Assembly (NCBI GenBank): GCA_934402315.1 | Contig: CAKRTS010000007.1 | Coordinates: 75,302 to 139,301, forward strand | DNA length: 64,000 nt | Origin: an uncultured Acetatifactor sp. | Lineage (GTDB): Bacteria; Bacillota; Clostridia; Lachnospirales; Lachnospiraceae | Direction of reading: 5' to 3' | Shown: piece after piece, positions 51,141 to 60,007 of the stretch | Layout: every line of letters starts with the position of its first letter | Numbering within the stretch: position 1 is the first letter of the stretch | Made by a program: the position numbers and the translations under genes | The notes under the pieces: model-generated | Database searches by the model: none | Seen by the model: the letters and a program-made list of their open reading frames with translations, nothing else | What the model was told of the DNA's origin: nothing

Positions 51141-52820
51141 ATGCCGTTGGAAAAAATGCATTTGAAGGAAAGAATTAGCTATGGCTACAGAAAGGTTATC
51201 ACGATGATGCTGATATCCGGTGCGCTTTCTGTGGTGATTATCGGAGTGCTGTTTGCGAACATGCTGAATTATGTTGAAAGAGTACAGCGGGCAGATACTG
51301 CAGTGAAGATATGCAGACTGAATGTCAATTCCGCTGCAAGAAATATCAGAGAAATGGCACTGAACAGTGACACATCCACCTATGACAGCTATGAACAGAA
51401 TGTAGAGGATCAGCTCGCAGAGGTCGACGCTGAACTGAAGGCTTTGAAGGGAACCGGAACGGTTTCGGCTGAGCTTTATCAGGAATATTCAGATTCCCTG
51501 GCAGCATGGGGAAATATCGGCTATTCCATCATGGAACAGATTAAGAGTGGTAAGATAGACGAGGCGACCGCCGCGATTATAAATGAGTGTACTCCTGCGC
51601 TGGATAAGACGGTAGAGATCGGTAAGAAGCTGGATGATGTGACAGATCAGGCGCGTAACCGGGCAGTCAGGATTACGGTAATCCTTGCCGTTGCCGGAAT
51701 TGGTGTCGTTGTTATCTGTCTGATCTTAGCGTTTGTTCTGGCAAAGAAAACCGCTGAGAGAGTTATGGAAACGATTCTGGTTCCCTTACATCAGATTGAG
51801 GATGTTGCACAGGAACTCACGGAGGGCAATCTTCACAGCACACTGGAATATCATTCCGAGGACGAGATCGGAAGACTGGCGCACAGCATGCGCAAATCCA
51901 TTCGCATTCTGGGATCTTATGTGGATGACATTGACCGTGCAATGAAGCAGTTCTCAGAGGGTAATTTTGATGTCCAGCCGGAAGTGGAATGGAAGGGCGA
52001 TTTCATTGGCATTTTAAATTCCTTTATGGCGTTTGAGAAAAGCATGGCAGATACGGTTAAAGGAATCCAGCATGTGTCTGATGAAGTGTTTGAAGGAGCG
52101 GGGCAGGTGGCATCAAGCTCAAGCGATCTTGCAGACGGAGCAACTAACCAGGCGGCTGTTGTCGAAGAGCTTACCGCGACGGTTGAAAATGTGTCCGAAC
52201 AGGTAGCGCAGAATTCCAAGACGGCAAAAGAGATCAGCGGAAGAGTGGATGAACTCGGCAACTCGATTCTGGACAGCAATAGCAAGATGCGTGAAATGGT
52301 CGATTCCATGAATGAGATCAATGTGGCATCGAAGGAGATCGATAAGATCATTGCAACGATTAATGAGATAGCGGCGCAGACAAACCTGCTGGCGTTAAAT
52401 GCTTCGATTGAGGCGGCAAGAGCCGGTGAGGCAGGAAGAGGCTTCGCAGTTGTAGCGAACCAGGTAAACGTTCTGGCTGACCAGAGTGCACAGGCGGCAA
52501 AGGAGTCCTCTCTGCTGATTGAGACTTCGGTCAAAGCGGTGGAAAAGGGTATGGTGATCGCAGGACAGACGGCTGCAAAGCTGGAAGAGGTGGCGGAAAG
52601 CTCTAAGACCATCACAGAGGAAGTTGCCAACATTGCGGATACGCTGGAGACGCAGACTACGGAAATCTATCAGATCAATCAGGGCATTGAGCAGATCAAT
52701 GATGTTGTACAGACGAACTCTGCAACATCCGAGGAATGTGCAGCTGCCAGCCAGGAAATGAGCAATGAAGCTGAGAACCTGCGCGGATTGATTCAGAAGT
52801 TTAAAGTTGCAAAAATGTAA
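51141..52820 (+). CDS. Methyl-accepting chemotaxis protein
   Basis: 559 residues. TM1 about 20-43; extracellular four-helix sensor about 45-175; TM2 about 180-205; HAMP about 206-260; signalling domain with the CheA/CheW contact tip NEIAAQTNLLALNASIEAA and RAGEAGRGFAVVANQVNVLA. Family function: relays external stimuli to a CheA kinase. No che genes are near. The ligand is not predictable. Confidence 0.92.
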   Translation: MPLEKMHLKERISYGYRKVITMMLISGALSVVIIGVLFANMLNYVERVQRADTAVKICRLNVNSAARNIREMALNSDTSTYDSYEQNVEDQLAEVDAELKALKGTGTVSAELYQEYSDSLAAWGNIGYSIMEQIKSGKIDEATAAIINECTPALDKTVEIGKKLDDVTDQARNRAVRITVILAVAGIGVVVICLILAFVLAKKTAERVMETILVPLHQIEDVAQELTEGNLHSTLEYHSEDEIGRLAHSMRKSIRILGSYVDDIDRAMKQFSEGNFDVQPEVEWKGDFIGILNSFMAFEKSMADTVKGIQHVSDEVFEGAGQVASSSSDLADGATNQAAVVEELTATVENVSEQVAQNSKTAKEISGRVDELGNSILDSNSKMREMVDSMNEINVASKEIDKIIATINEIAAQTNLLALNASIEAARAGEAGRGFAVVANQVNVLADQSAQAAKESSLLIETSVKAVEKGMVIAGQTAAKLEEVAESSKTITEEVANIADTLETQTTEIYQINQGIEQINDVVQTNSATSEECAAASQEMSNEAENLRGLIQKFKVAKM

Positions 52821-52862
52821 ATCGTAAATTTCATAGACAACAAGCAGGCTTTCGGAAAGCTC

Positions 52863-52917
52863 TTGACAAGTGAGACCACAAGCAGTAGACTGTAAACAAG
52901 ACTACTGCTTGTGGTCT
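52863..52917 (+). promoter_or_regulatory. Promoter/operator of the blaI-like pair with 16-bp perfect inverted repeat
   Basis: TTGACA (52863-52868), 17-base spacer, TAGACT (52886-52891). The arms AGACCACAAGCAGTAG (52873-52888) and CTACTGCTTGTGGTCT (52902-52917) are perfectly complementary, with a 13-base centre holding part of the -10 and the likely start site. Position fits repression by the encoded BlaI-type protein; no U-run. Confidence 0.6.
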
Positions 52918-52941
52918 ATTGCGTATAAGGAGGGATTATGG

Positions 52942-53301
52942 ATGGAAATTCAGTTAGGCGTGATCGAGGCAAAATATGCAGACATGATATGGAAGCATGA
53001 ACCGGTGACATCCTCGGAGCTGGTAAAAATGACTGCGGTGGAGTTTAACTGGAAGCGCACGACAGCCCATAATGTTCTGAGAAGACTGATCGATAAGGGG
53101 TTGTTCAGGAATGAAAACGGCCTGGTAACAGCTGTCATTTCAAGGGAAGAGTTTTATTCCAAACAGAGCAGACAGTATGTGGAGGACACCTTTGCGGGTT
53201 CTCTTCCGGCATTTATCGCAGCGTTCACGCAGAATAAGAAGCTGACGCAGGCGGAGGCGGAAGAAATACGCAGGATGATCGATCAGGCGGAGGAAGATTG
53301 A
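52942..53301 (+). CDS. BlaI/MecI-family repressor
   Basis: 119 residues from ATG 52942 after AAGGAGGG. Winged helix: ADMIWKHEPVTSSELVKMT and WKRTTAHNVLRRLIDKGLFR. The C-terminal half is the dimer/proteolysis region. Family members are cleaved after signalling by the adjacent membrane protease. Fourteen bases before the M56 gene. Confidence 0.88.
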   Translation: MEIQLGVIEAKYADMIWKHEPVTSSELVKMTAVEFNWKRTTAHNVLRRLIDKGLFRNENGLVTAVISREEFYSKQSRQYVEDTFAGSLPAFIAAFTQNKKLTQAEAEEIRRMIDQAEED

Positions 53302-53314
53302 ACAGGAGGGAAGC

Positions 53315-54787
53315 ATGAGTATGGGGGAGATTTTCTGGAGACTTTTGAATAGAAGCATTACGGCCGGGTGGCTGATTCTGGTGGTAGTATGCATCCGTTT
53401 TGCGTTTTGCAAAATGCCAAAGTGGATGAATTGTGTATTGTGGGGGGTAGTGGCGGTCCGGCTGATAATTCCGTTTTCCGTCGAGAGTGTGTTCAGCTTA
53501 CAGCCTAGCTCCGAGCCGATAAAGTACAATACGATGATGGAGGGAGAAATCCTGCCCTATGTGCCATCGGTGGACGGTAATCTACCGGTGGTGCGGGATA
53601 CACTCAATTCGCTGTTGAGAGATGCCTTCGCTTATGAAAGCTCGGAAAGTGCTGCGCCTCTTCAGATTGTCATGGGGGTTGCGGGAAGCATATGGCTGTG
53701 CGGAACGATAATTCTCCTTGTGATTGCCATAGGAAGCATGGTAAAGCTGCGTCTCAAAGTAAGGGAGGCGGTACGGGATGAGAGCAATATCTACCTCTGT
53801 GACAGAGTGAAGTCTCCCTTTATCATGGGAATCGTCAGACCTCGGATTTATCTCCCCTCGTCCTTGAACAGAGAGGAGAAGGAGTACATACTTGCACACG
53901 AAAACGCCCATCTGCAAAGGCTGGATCATTTCTGGAAACCCTTTAGTTATCTGCTTTTGTGCGTTTACTGGTTCAATCCGTTGTGTTGGGCCGCCTATGT
54001 TCTGCTGTGCAAGGATATTGAGCTTGCCTGCGATGAAAAAGTGATCGGCAACATGAGCTTTGATGATAAAAAGGAATATTCCAGAGTATTGCTGGCGTGC
54101 GCAAACCAGAGACGTCTGGTGCTGTCGTGTCCTCTGGCATTCGGTGAGATCGGCGTCCGGGAGAGAGTGAAATCGGTGCTGAATTATAAGAAAACCGCGC
54201 TCGGAATTACGGTTCTGGCGGCGATAGTCTGTATCATTGTTGCTGTCTGTTTTCTGACAAATCCTTCAGGAGAAGATCAGGAAGGTATCACATCTGCGGA
54301 CGGAATCACAAGCAGTGAGTATGCGGACATTTATGGTGAAGTAATCGCAAATTTGAAGGAGAATGAGCTGTCTGCCATTATAGAGACAAATGCGCCGCTC
54401 CCGGTGCTGCTTGTCACGTCGGAAGATATGACCTTCGATGACATTTCGGGAGAGCGGGCAACGCTGTGGTGTGATGTGTATTATCCGGTTGATGGAATCG
54501 TAAAGCAGATCGGGCTGGCCTCCAGTTCGGGAACAGCTTATCCCATCGCATATGATAAGACAGGTATCTATGAGGCGGGAGGGCATGGCATGCATCGCTA
54601 TGAAATCGATTGTCAGAACGGAGAAATGAAAATAGCGGAAGCTATTTATATGGAATACGATGAAGATGCGAATGAGTCCTACAATATGGAAGAGAACGGC
54701 AACGTGAGAGAAATCACAGAGGAAGAGTTTCTGACGGCATGGGAAAAATATAGTGAAGCCACTGTAGTCAGCTTTCAAAAGGACTGA
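53315..54787 (+). CDS. BlaR1/MecR1-like M56 membrane metallopeptidase with unusual ectodomain
   Basis: 490 residues. Membrane segments near 15-30, 38-55 and 110-130; M56 zinc motif HENAH at about residue 195 in ILAHENAHLQRLDH, followed by ELACDEKVIG. A fourth TM near 290-312. The C-terminal about 170 residues are exported but contain no penicillin-binding motifs (no SxxK/KTG), so the signal is probably not a beta-lactam. It likely cleaves or triggers loss of the upstream repressor. Confidence 0.85.
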   Translation: MSMGEIFWRLLNRSITAGWLILVVVCIRFAFCKMPKWMNCVLWGVVAVRLIIPFSVESVFSLQPSSEPIKYNTMMEGEILPYVPSVDGNLPVVRDTLNSLLRDAFAYESSESAAPLQIVMGVAGSIWLCGTIILLVIAIGSMVKLRLKVREAVRDESNIYLCDRVKSPFIMGIVRPRIYLPSSLNREEKEYILAHENAHLQRLDHFWKPFSYLLLCVYWFNPLCWAAYVLLCKDIELACDEKVIGNMSFDDKKEYSRVLLACANQRRLVLSCPLAFGEIGVRERVKSVLNYKKTALGITVLAAIVCIIVAVCFLTNPSGEDQEGITSADGITSSEYADIYGEVIANLKENELSAIIETNAPLPVLLVTSEDMTFDDISGERATLWCDVYYPVDGIVKQIGLASSSGTAYPIAYDKTGIYEAGGHGMHRYEIDCQNGEMKIAEAIYMEYDEDANESYNMEENGNVREITEEEFLTAWEKYSEATVVSFQKD

Positions 54788-54817
54788 CGGATATCGCGAA
54801 CCGTGTATAAAATGTAA

Positions 54818-54846
54818 TTGAACATTGCCGATGAATTTGTTATATT
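54818..54846 (+). promoter_or_regulatory. Promoter of the ATPase-GNAT operon
   Basis: TTGAAC (54818-54823), 17-base spacer, TATATT (54841-54846), 46 bases before the ATPase gene. Confidence 0.55.
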
Positions 54847-54891
54847 AAGTATGGGTAACAGCTGATTTATATATAACAGCGGGATCCGGAA

Positions 54892-56193
54892 ATGGGGTCT
54901 GTGATGGAGATAGAGAACTTACATCGGCTTGTGAGACTGCTGCAGAAATTCCGGAAGGATGGCATACTTGACAATGCGGCGGTGGAGGTCGTCTTAAAGC
55001 CGGTGGCATCCATGAATGAGAAATTGCAGGAAGAATATGCGGGGGAAATGCTGTCTGTTTTAAAGACCAGCAGTGATAAGGAGGAGATTCTTTCCAGACA
55101 GGGCATGGTGCTTCAGATGCTATATGCGGATCGCGCTTATATGGAATATGGGCAAGGCACGGTGCAGGACGATGAGCTGGAAGGTGATTTGGAACCCGGA
55201 GCGGAACGGGAAGCGGGGCGGAAATCCGAACCGAAGGGCTGCTCGGCCGGGTTAAATCTGTATCTGACAAACTTTCTGATTCCGGATGCCGCGCGGGAGG
55301 AGAGAATTTTACAGGAGCAGGGCATGGAAAACGGTGGACAGTTTGCCTATGTGGACAATCCCTATCCTTGCGGCATATTTCCCCGGAAAAAGCTGATGCA
55401 GATCGATTTTTCTACTGTGACGATATTTTATGGAGGCAACGGTTCCGGAAAGAGCACTCTGTTAAATCTCATAGCGAATAAGCTGCAGCTAAAGCGGATC
55501 GCACCGTACAACACCGGCGAGACCTTTGCGCGGTATACGGAGGCGTGTCAGGCGTTTCTGGGAAGCGACGAGGAGGGAGATCCGCTTCGCATTCCCAACG
55601 GCAGCCGGATCATTACCAGCGATGATGTCTTCGACTATATGCTGACGATGCGGACAAACAATGACGAGATCAGTGAGAACCGGACGGCGGCAAAGGAAGA
55701 ATATATGCGGCTGAAATTTACCCCGGGCATGGTGAAAGTAAACAGCATGGACGACATGGAAGAACTGCGGATGCAGGTGCAGGCGCGGAGAAAGACGCAG
55801 TCCAGAAGACAGTTTATCAACCGCTTTGCAGGGGCGGAGATGGCGGGGAACAGCAATGGGGAGACGGCATTGCTCTACTTTCAGTCTAAGTTCAGGGATC
55901 GCACGCTGTACTGTCTGGACGAGCCGGAGAACAGCCTGTCACCGAGACTTCAGCTGGAACTGGTGAAAATTCTGGAACAGAAGGCATATGCCGAGGAATG
56001 CCAGTTCATCATTGCGACGCATTCGCCGTTTCTGCTGGCGATGAGAGGGGCGAGGGTCTACGATCTGGATGCTTTCCCGGCGGCGGTCCGGAACTGGTGG
56101 GAACTGGAGAACACGAGGCTGTACTTTGAGTTTTTTGAGGCGCACCGGGAGTTCTTTATGCGGGCTACAGAAAAGAGGAGTGAAGAGTCATGA
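54892..56193 (+). CDS. ABC-type AAA ATPase (COG3910-like) with N-terminal extension
   Basis: 433 residues. Residues 1-165 are not recognised: helical, Glu-rich. Walker A GGNGSGKST at 181-189, a signature-like SNGETALLYF, Walker B TLYCLDEPENSLSP and the switch His in IIATHSPFLLAM give an SMC/OLD-like single ATPase module without a coiled coil. No TM. ATG at 54892; a second ATG four codons on is possible. Coupled to the next gene by ATGA overlap. Function unknown. Confidence 0.75.
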   Translation: MGSVMEIENLHRLVRLLQKFRKDGILDNAAVEVVLKPVASMNEKLQEEYAGEMLSVLKTSSDKEEILSRQGMVLQMLYADRAYMEYGQGTVQDDELEGDLEPGAEREAGRKSEPKGCSAGLNLYLTNFLIPDAAREERILQEQGMENGGQFAYVDNPYPCGIFPRKKLMQIDFSTVTIFYGGNGSGKSTLLNLIANKLQLKRIAPYNTGETFARYTEACQAFLGSDEEGDPLRIPNGSRIITSDDVFDYMLTMRTNNDEISENRTAAKEEYMRLKFTPGMVKVNSMDDMEELRMQVQARRKTQSRRQFINRFAGAEMAGNSNGETALLYFQSKFRDRTLYCLDEPENSLSPRLQLELVKILEQKAYAEECQFIIATHSPFLLAMRGARVYDLDAFPAAVRNWWELENTRLYFEFFEAHREFFMRATEKRSEES

Positions 56194-57896
56194 AACTGCA
56201 GAATGAGGCTGAGCGGCAAAGTGAGCTGGAAAGGCAGCGGGGAAAACGCGTCCGTCAGGAACAGGAATACATAGACCGGATGAGCTTATCCGTGGAGGAT
56301 TCCCTTCGGGAAATCAATGAGGAACGTCAGTACAATGAGCAGCTGGAGCGGCGCATCCGCGGGGATGTGTACAGGATGCACGGGATCAGTGAGGATAAGC
56401 TGGAAGGGATGCGGCAATATAAGAATGCATTGTATCAGGGAACTGCCTTTGCAATGTTTTTCCTGTCGCTGACGTTGTTTGTGATCTGTGGTGTGCTTCA
56501 CGGCTTCGGCTCAAATATCAGTCTTTTCATGGCGTTGTATACCGCGATAGAGGGAGCGCTGCTCTCCAACGGCAGAAAGCAGCTTGCCCTGTTGAATGTT
56601 CTGACGAAGGGGTTGTACATTTTACTGTTTCCGGTCATGCTAGCCATCTTTGTCTGCTATGAGCAGGGTTTTCAGGAGTATGATTTTCTGGTGACGGTGT
56701 GCACCGTGGCGGGGGTTGTTATTCTGATGCTCGGTGCAGTTTCCTATTTTCTGTACGATCCCTACCGGGTTGACAGAAAAAATCGCAGGAAGGCAGACCG
56801 CTACATTGCGGAGATCGAGAAGGCGGCAGCGAAGCAGGTACAGCAGCAGGAAAAGACGCTGGAAAAGCAGGAAAAGAAGCGCCTGAAGCTGGAACAGGAA
56901 GAACAGCGGCAGCTGAAGGAAGAGGAGAAGCACCGCAGGAAAGCGGAGCGTGAGGCGAAAAGGCTGCCGGGAGGAGAGAAGGACGAGAAAATGAGATTTA
57001 TTAAGGATTATATGAAGGATGCGGCCCTGAGAGGTGAGCTGAATGCACTGGCGAAAGAAACTTTTTACATTGATTTCGAGAGCTGGGTCACGGGAGGATA
57101 TTACACAGGTGAGTATATTCCGTATTCCTATGAGGAGGACGGAAAGCTGGTTGCGAACGTATCGGTGAATCAGATGTACTTTGAACAAAATGGACAAAAA
57201 AAGCATTATATCCAGATCGGTACAGTCATGACGGCAAAGGAGCATCGCCGGAAGGGCTATGCGGCACAGCTGATGCAGAAGGTGATAGAAGAATACAAGG
57301 ATCAGGCAGATGCAATCTATCTGTTCGCAAATCTGGAGGCAACCGGTTTTTATGAGAAGCTCGGATTTCAGAGGACGATGGAATGTCAGTGTTCCATGAC
57401 GAAGGAACAAACGGCGCAGCTCCTGCGTGAAGGCAAGGCCGCAGAAGACAACAAGACAGCAACTTTTCAGCCCGTGGACGGTCAGGACAGCGCGTTGAAA
57501 GATAAGTATCTGGAGCTGCTCCGCACGGCGGCGGTCAACGCAGCCTTGGAACAGACGAACCGATTCGGACTCCAGACCTTTTACACGGCGGGGATGGAAA
57601 ATGTGTATTACTGTGCAGAGCTGGACAGCTTTGCTGTCATGGAACTGGAGGAGACGAAGCTGCGGCTGCAGAGCATTGTCAGTGCAGAGCATGTCAGCGT
57701 AAGGGAGGTGCTCTGCCGGGTGCCCCTTGCGTTTGAGGAGGTTCTGCTGGGATTCACGCCCTGCGGGGACGAGAAGGAGCTGTTCACGGTAACTCCTTAT
57801 GACGGTGGAGAGGATTATGTGCTCTACTATATGGGAGAGGGCATGAAGGATTTCGCGGAGCAGAAGCTGCTGTTCCCGGAATTTTCCCATGCGTAA
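56190..57896 (+). CDS. Fusion: four-TM domain, coiled coil and GNAT acetyltransferase
   Basis: 568 residues. Residues 1-75 are charged and helical; four TM helices at about 80-105, 108-126, 138-160 and 165-190; a Lys/Glu/Gln coiled coil at 195-262; a GNAT domain from about 268, with the acetyl-CoA loop TAKEHRRKGYAAQLM and GFYEKLGFQ; residues 400-568 are a further unassigned domain. An ATG at 56991 (residue 268), after GGAGG 16 bases upstream, could start the GNAT part separately. Forms an operon with the ATPase. Function unknown. Confidence 0.7.
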   Translation: MKLQNEAERQSELERQRGKRVRQEQEYIDRMSLSVEDSLREINEERQYNEQLERRIRGDVYRMHGISEDKLEGMRQYKNALYQGTAFAMFFLSLTLFVICGVLHGFGSNISLFMALYTAIEGALLSNGRKQLALLNVLTKGLYILLFPVMLAIFVCYEQGFQEYDFLVTVCTVAGVVILMLGAVSYFLYDPYRVDRKNRRKADRYIAEIEKAAAKQVQQQEKTLEKQEKKRLKLEQEEQRQLKEEEKHRRKAEREAKRLPGGEKDEKMRFIKDYMKDAALRGELNALAKETFYIDFESWVTGGYYTGEYIPYSYEEDGKLVANVSVNQMYFEQNGQKKHYIQIGTVMTAKEHRRKGYAAQLMQKVIEEYKDQADAIYLFANLEATGFYEKLGFQRTMECQCSMTKEQTAQLLREGKAAEDNKTATFQPVDGQDSALKDKYLELLRTAAVNAALEQTNRFGLQTFYTAGMENVYYCAELDSFAVMELEETKLRLQSIVSAEHVSVREVLCRVPLAFEEVLLGFTPCGDEKELFTVTPYDGGEDYVLYYMGEGMKDFAEQKLLFPEFSHA

Positions 57897-57980
57897 CGGA
57901 GAAAAGCAAGTGACGTTGCACAAGATGTACAGACCACCGCAGGCATGTTTTTGCAAAATTTACATAAAAAGAGGATAAAT

Positions 57981-58790
57981 ATGAAGGCACAAGTTTTAGT
58001 AGACAATATCGGATTTGACGGCATGAAAGGGGAATGGGGCTTAAGCATTTATATTGAGGCGGATGATAAGAAAATCCTGCTCGACACGGGAGCGTCGTCC
58101 CTCTTTGTACAGAATGCGGAGAAAATGAAGCTGGCGCTTGCAGATGTGGATTATGCAGTTCTTTCACATGCACATTACGATCATGCAGACGGCATGCGTC
58201 CCTTTTTTGAAGATAATTCCAAGGCAAATTTTTATCTGAGAAAGCCGTCCGGCGAGAATTGTTATTTCAAGAAATGGTTTATTCGTAAATATATCGGAAT
58301 TCCCAGAAACATCCTTCAGGATTATTCGGACAGGATCGTTCAGGTCGAAGGGAAATACAAGCTCTGCGACCGCGTGTACCTGATTCCGCATGATACGCCG
58401 GGGCTTGAAAAGATTGGCAAGGCAAACAATATGTATGTGAAGAATGGGCGCAGATGGACGCCGGATGACTTTTCGCACGAGCAGAGCCTTGTCTTTGACA
58501 CAGACAAGGGACTGGTGGTATTTAACAGCTGCTGTCATGGCGGTGCGGACAATATCATCAACGAGGCAGCCCGCGCATTTGACAAGCCGGTTGCCATGCT
58601 GGTTGGAGGCTTCCACATATTCGGCAAGAGCCGTGAGGAGGTCACCGCTCTCGCAAGGCGAATCCGCGAGACGGGGGTGAAGGAGGTCTACACCGGACAT
58701 TGCACCGGCGCAAAATCCTTTGAAGTCCTCAAAGGGGAGCTGGGAGATATGGTGAAGCAGCTCAAGGTGGGACTGACGATTGAGTTTTAA
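57981..58790 (+). CDS. MBL-fold metallo-hydrolase
   Basis: 269 residues from ATG 57981 after AGAGGA. The metal motif SHAHYDHADGM gives His63, His65, Asp67 and His68; later SCCHGGADNI and the final TGHCTG supply further ligands. It resembles the MptE/RFAP-synthase-like group of this superfamily; the substrate is not predictable. Part of its 3' end is duplicated at 59.9 kb. Confidence 0.85.
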   Translation: MKAQVLVDNIGFDGMKGEWGLSIYIEADDKKILLDTGASSLFVQNAEKMKLALADVDYAVLSHAHYDHADGMRPFFEDNSKANFYLRKPSGENCYFKKWFIRKYIGIPRNILQDYSDRIVQVEGKYKLCDRVYLIPHDTPGLEKIGKANNMYVKNGRRWTPDDFSHEQSLVFDTDKGLVVFNSCCHGGADNIINEAARAFDKPVAMLVGGFHIFGKSREEVTALARRIRETGVKEVYTGHCTGAKSFEVLKGELGDMVKQLKVGLTIEF

Positions 58791-58808
58791 TGGCAGAATA
58801 TAATTGGG

Positions 58809-58840
58809 GGCGGATCAGCGAGGATTCGCCCTTAAATTTT
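58809..58840 (+). terminator. Hairpin after the MBL gene
   Basis: GGGCGGAT / ATTCGCCC with one non-canonical pair, followed a few bases later by seven T. The same sequence recurs at 60003-60030, where it belongs to the end of the nucleotidyltransferase gene, so it may be a duplication relic used as terminator. Confidence 0.4.
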
Positions 58841-58882
58841 TTTATCAGCAACAGCTATCGCCGGCAAATGCGCAAAAGATAA

Positions 58883-59494
58883 CTATGCAAAAAAGTCCCT
58901 GCAAAACTGGTTCCATTTTATCTCATATTCATCGTGGGGCAATAACGTCATATCGGAAACCTTATAGATATTTCTGGCATTTGCTTCCCTGACAAAATCC
59001 CATACCCAGTCTTCCACATCCGCAATTACCGCGTTGACATATGTAAAGCCACTTTTATCTGCATAGAATAAACGTGTGTGTCCGTCAAGGGAAATGTACC
59101 GGTCATTCCATTTGATTACCTGAACAATAACATCCTCTGGCGTTTTTATAAACGCGGCTATAGCATTGAGTTTTTCTTCATCGATATAAAATTGTGATGG
59201 CTGGATCGAATCGAGTTTTATTTCTACTATGTCATCAGGGGGAAAACTTTTAATTTGACGTCCCTGCCTGTCCACAAATTCTGTAATGTGAGGTGCGTGG
59301 TACCGGAATTCTTCAATAAGGCTGTCAAAAAGCCTGTTGTCCGCACCGTTTACAACCGCTTTATTTCTCGAGGTAATTACAATTTCATAGGGGCTGTCAT
59401 CGACAAGATATGCACCATGCTGCTGTAAAGCAGTTTTAGAAAAGCGTTCATCCTCATAACTATCTATACGTTTGATGTCTGTTTTCGCACTCAT
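58883..59494 (-). CDS. ParB/sulfiredoxin-fold protein
   Basis: 203 residues from an ATG at 59494 after GGGAGGAG. The middle (DDIVEIKLDSIQPSQFYIDE, then VIVQVIKWNDRYISLDGHTR and LFYADKSGF) is the ParB-like N-terminal domain; GHTR is the conserved GxxR-type motif. No HTH part, so not a chromosome-partition ParB. Some relatives are free serine kinases or CTPases. Inserted between duplicated flanks. Confidence 0.65.
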   Translation of the reverse strand: MSAKTDIKRIDSYEDERFSKTALQQHGAYLVDDSPYEIVITSRNKAVVNGADNRLFDSLIEEFRYHAPHITEFVDRQGRQIKSFPPDDIVEIKLDSIQPSQFYIDEEKLNAIAAFIKTPEDVIVQVIKWNDRYISLDGHTRLFYADKSGFTYVNAVIADVEDWVWDFVREANARNIYKVSDMTLLPHDEYEIKWNQFCRDFFA

Positions 59495-59536
59495 AAAATA
59501 TTGCTCCTCCCGATGTGTGCTTGTGTGTCTGCCTAA

Positions 59537-59565
59537 AGTATGCAGCATGTGTGTCACCCTGTCAA
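59537..59565 (-). promoter_or_regulatory. Promoter of the ParB-fold gene
   Basis: Minus strand: TTGACA (59565-59560), 17-base spacer, CATACT (59542-59537). Confidence 0.5.
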
Positions 59566-59590
59566 AAGAAACTTTAGATGTATTTTGTGA

Positions 59591-59710
59591 ACAGAAAGCA
59601 ACTTTTGGAACCATAACAATGTTGTCGCAATAACTAACTCTGTGGACGACTGGTGGGAGGAATACGAAAAACAGGCGATGCGGATATTAGATTCAGTTCT
59701 TGTGAAATAA
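59591..59710 (+). pseudogene. Possible C-terminal gene remnant
   Basis: Open frame of 39 codons ending in TAA with protein-like composition (TNSVDDWWEEYEKQAMRILD), no start and no ribosome site. It may be the tail of a lost gene; the family is not recognised. Confidence 0.2.
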
Positions 59711-59884
59711 GTTAATGATGATATAATAGAATAGTTACCGCCCCAACACTGGCAACAGGAAGAGGGTGAACCATTTGGAATATTTCTTATCATTTTGCCT
59801 ACACATAATATAACATATGCAATAGGTAATTTCAAGTATAACCCCTAAAAAAGCAAATTATCCTGTATTTATTCACAAATATAG

Positions 59885-60007
59885 AGGTGCAGACAATATC
59901 ATCAGTGAAGGCAGTCCGCGCATTTGACAAGCTGGTTGCCATGCTGACCGGAGACTTCCATATATTCGGCAGGAGCCGGGAGGAGGTCACCGCTCTCGCT
60001 AGGCGGA
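59885..60007 (+). pseudogene. Fragment duplicated from the MBL hydrolase gene
   Basis: About 120 bases match 58542-58660 with roughly a dozen changes. In frame it reads VRAFDKLVAMLTGDFHIFGR next to RAFDKPVAMLVGGFHIFGK in the intact gene. It then jumps at a GGCG..GCGAG microhomology into the sequence that follows the intact gene. No start codon; not functional. Confidence 0.75.

Noticed and set aside
56640..57956. 438-residue minus-strand frame opposite the GNAT fusion
   Set aside because: Its Leu/Phe-rich look mirrors the Lys/Glu/Gln coiled coil of the plus-strand gene; no start signal.
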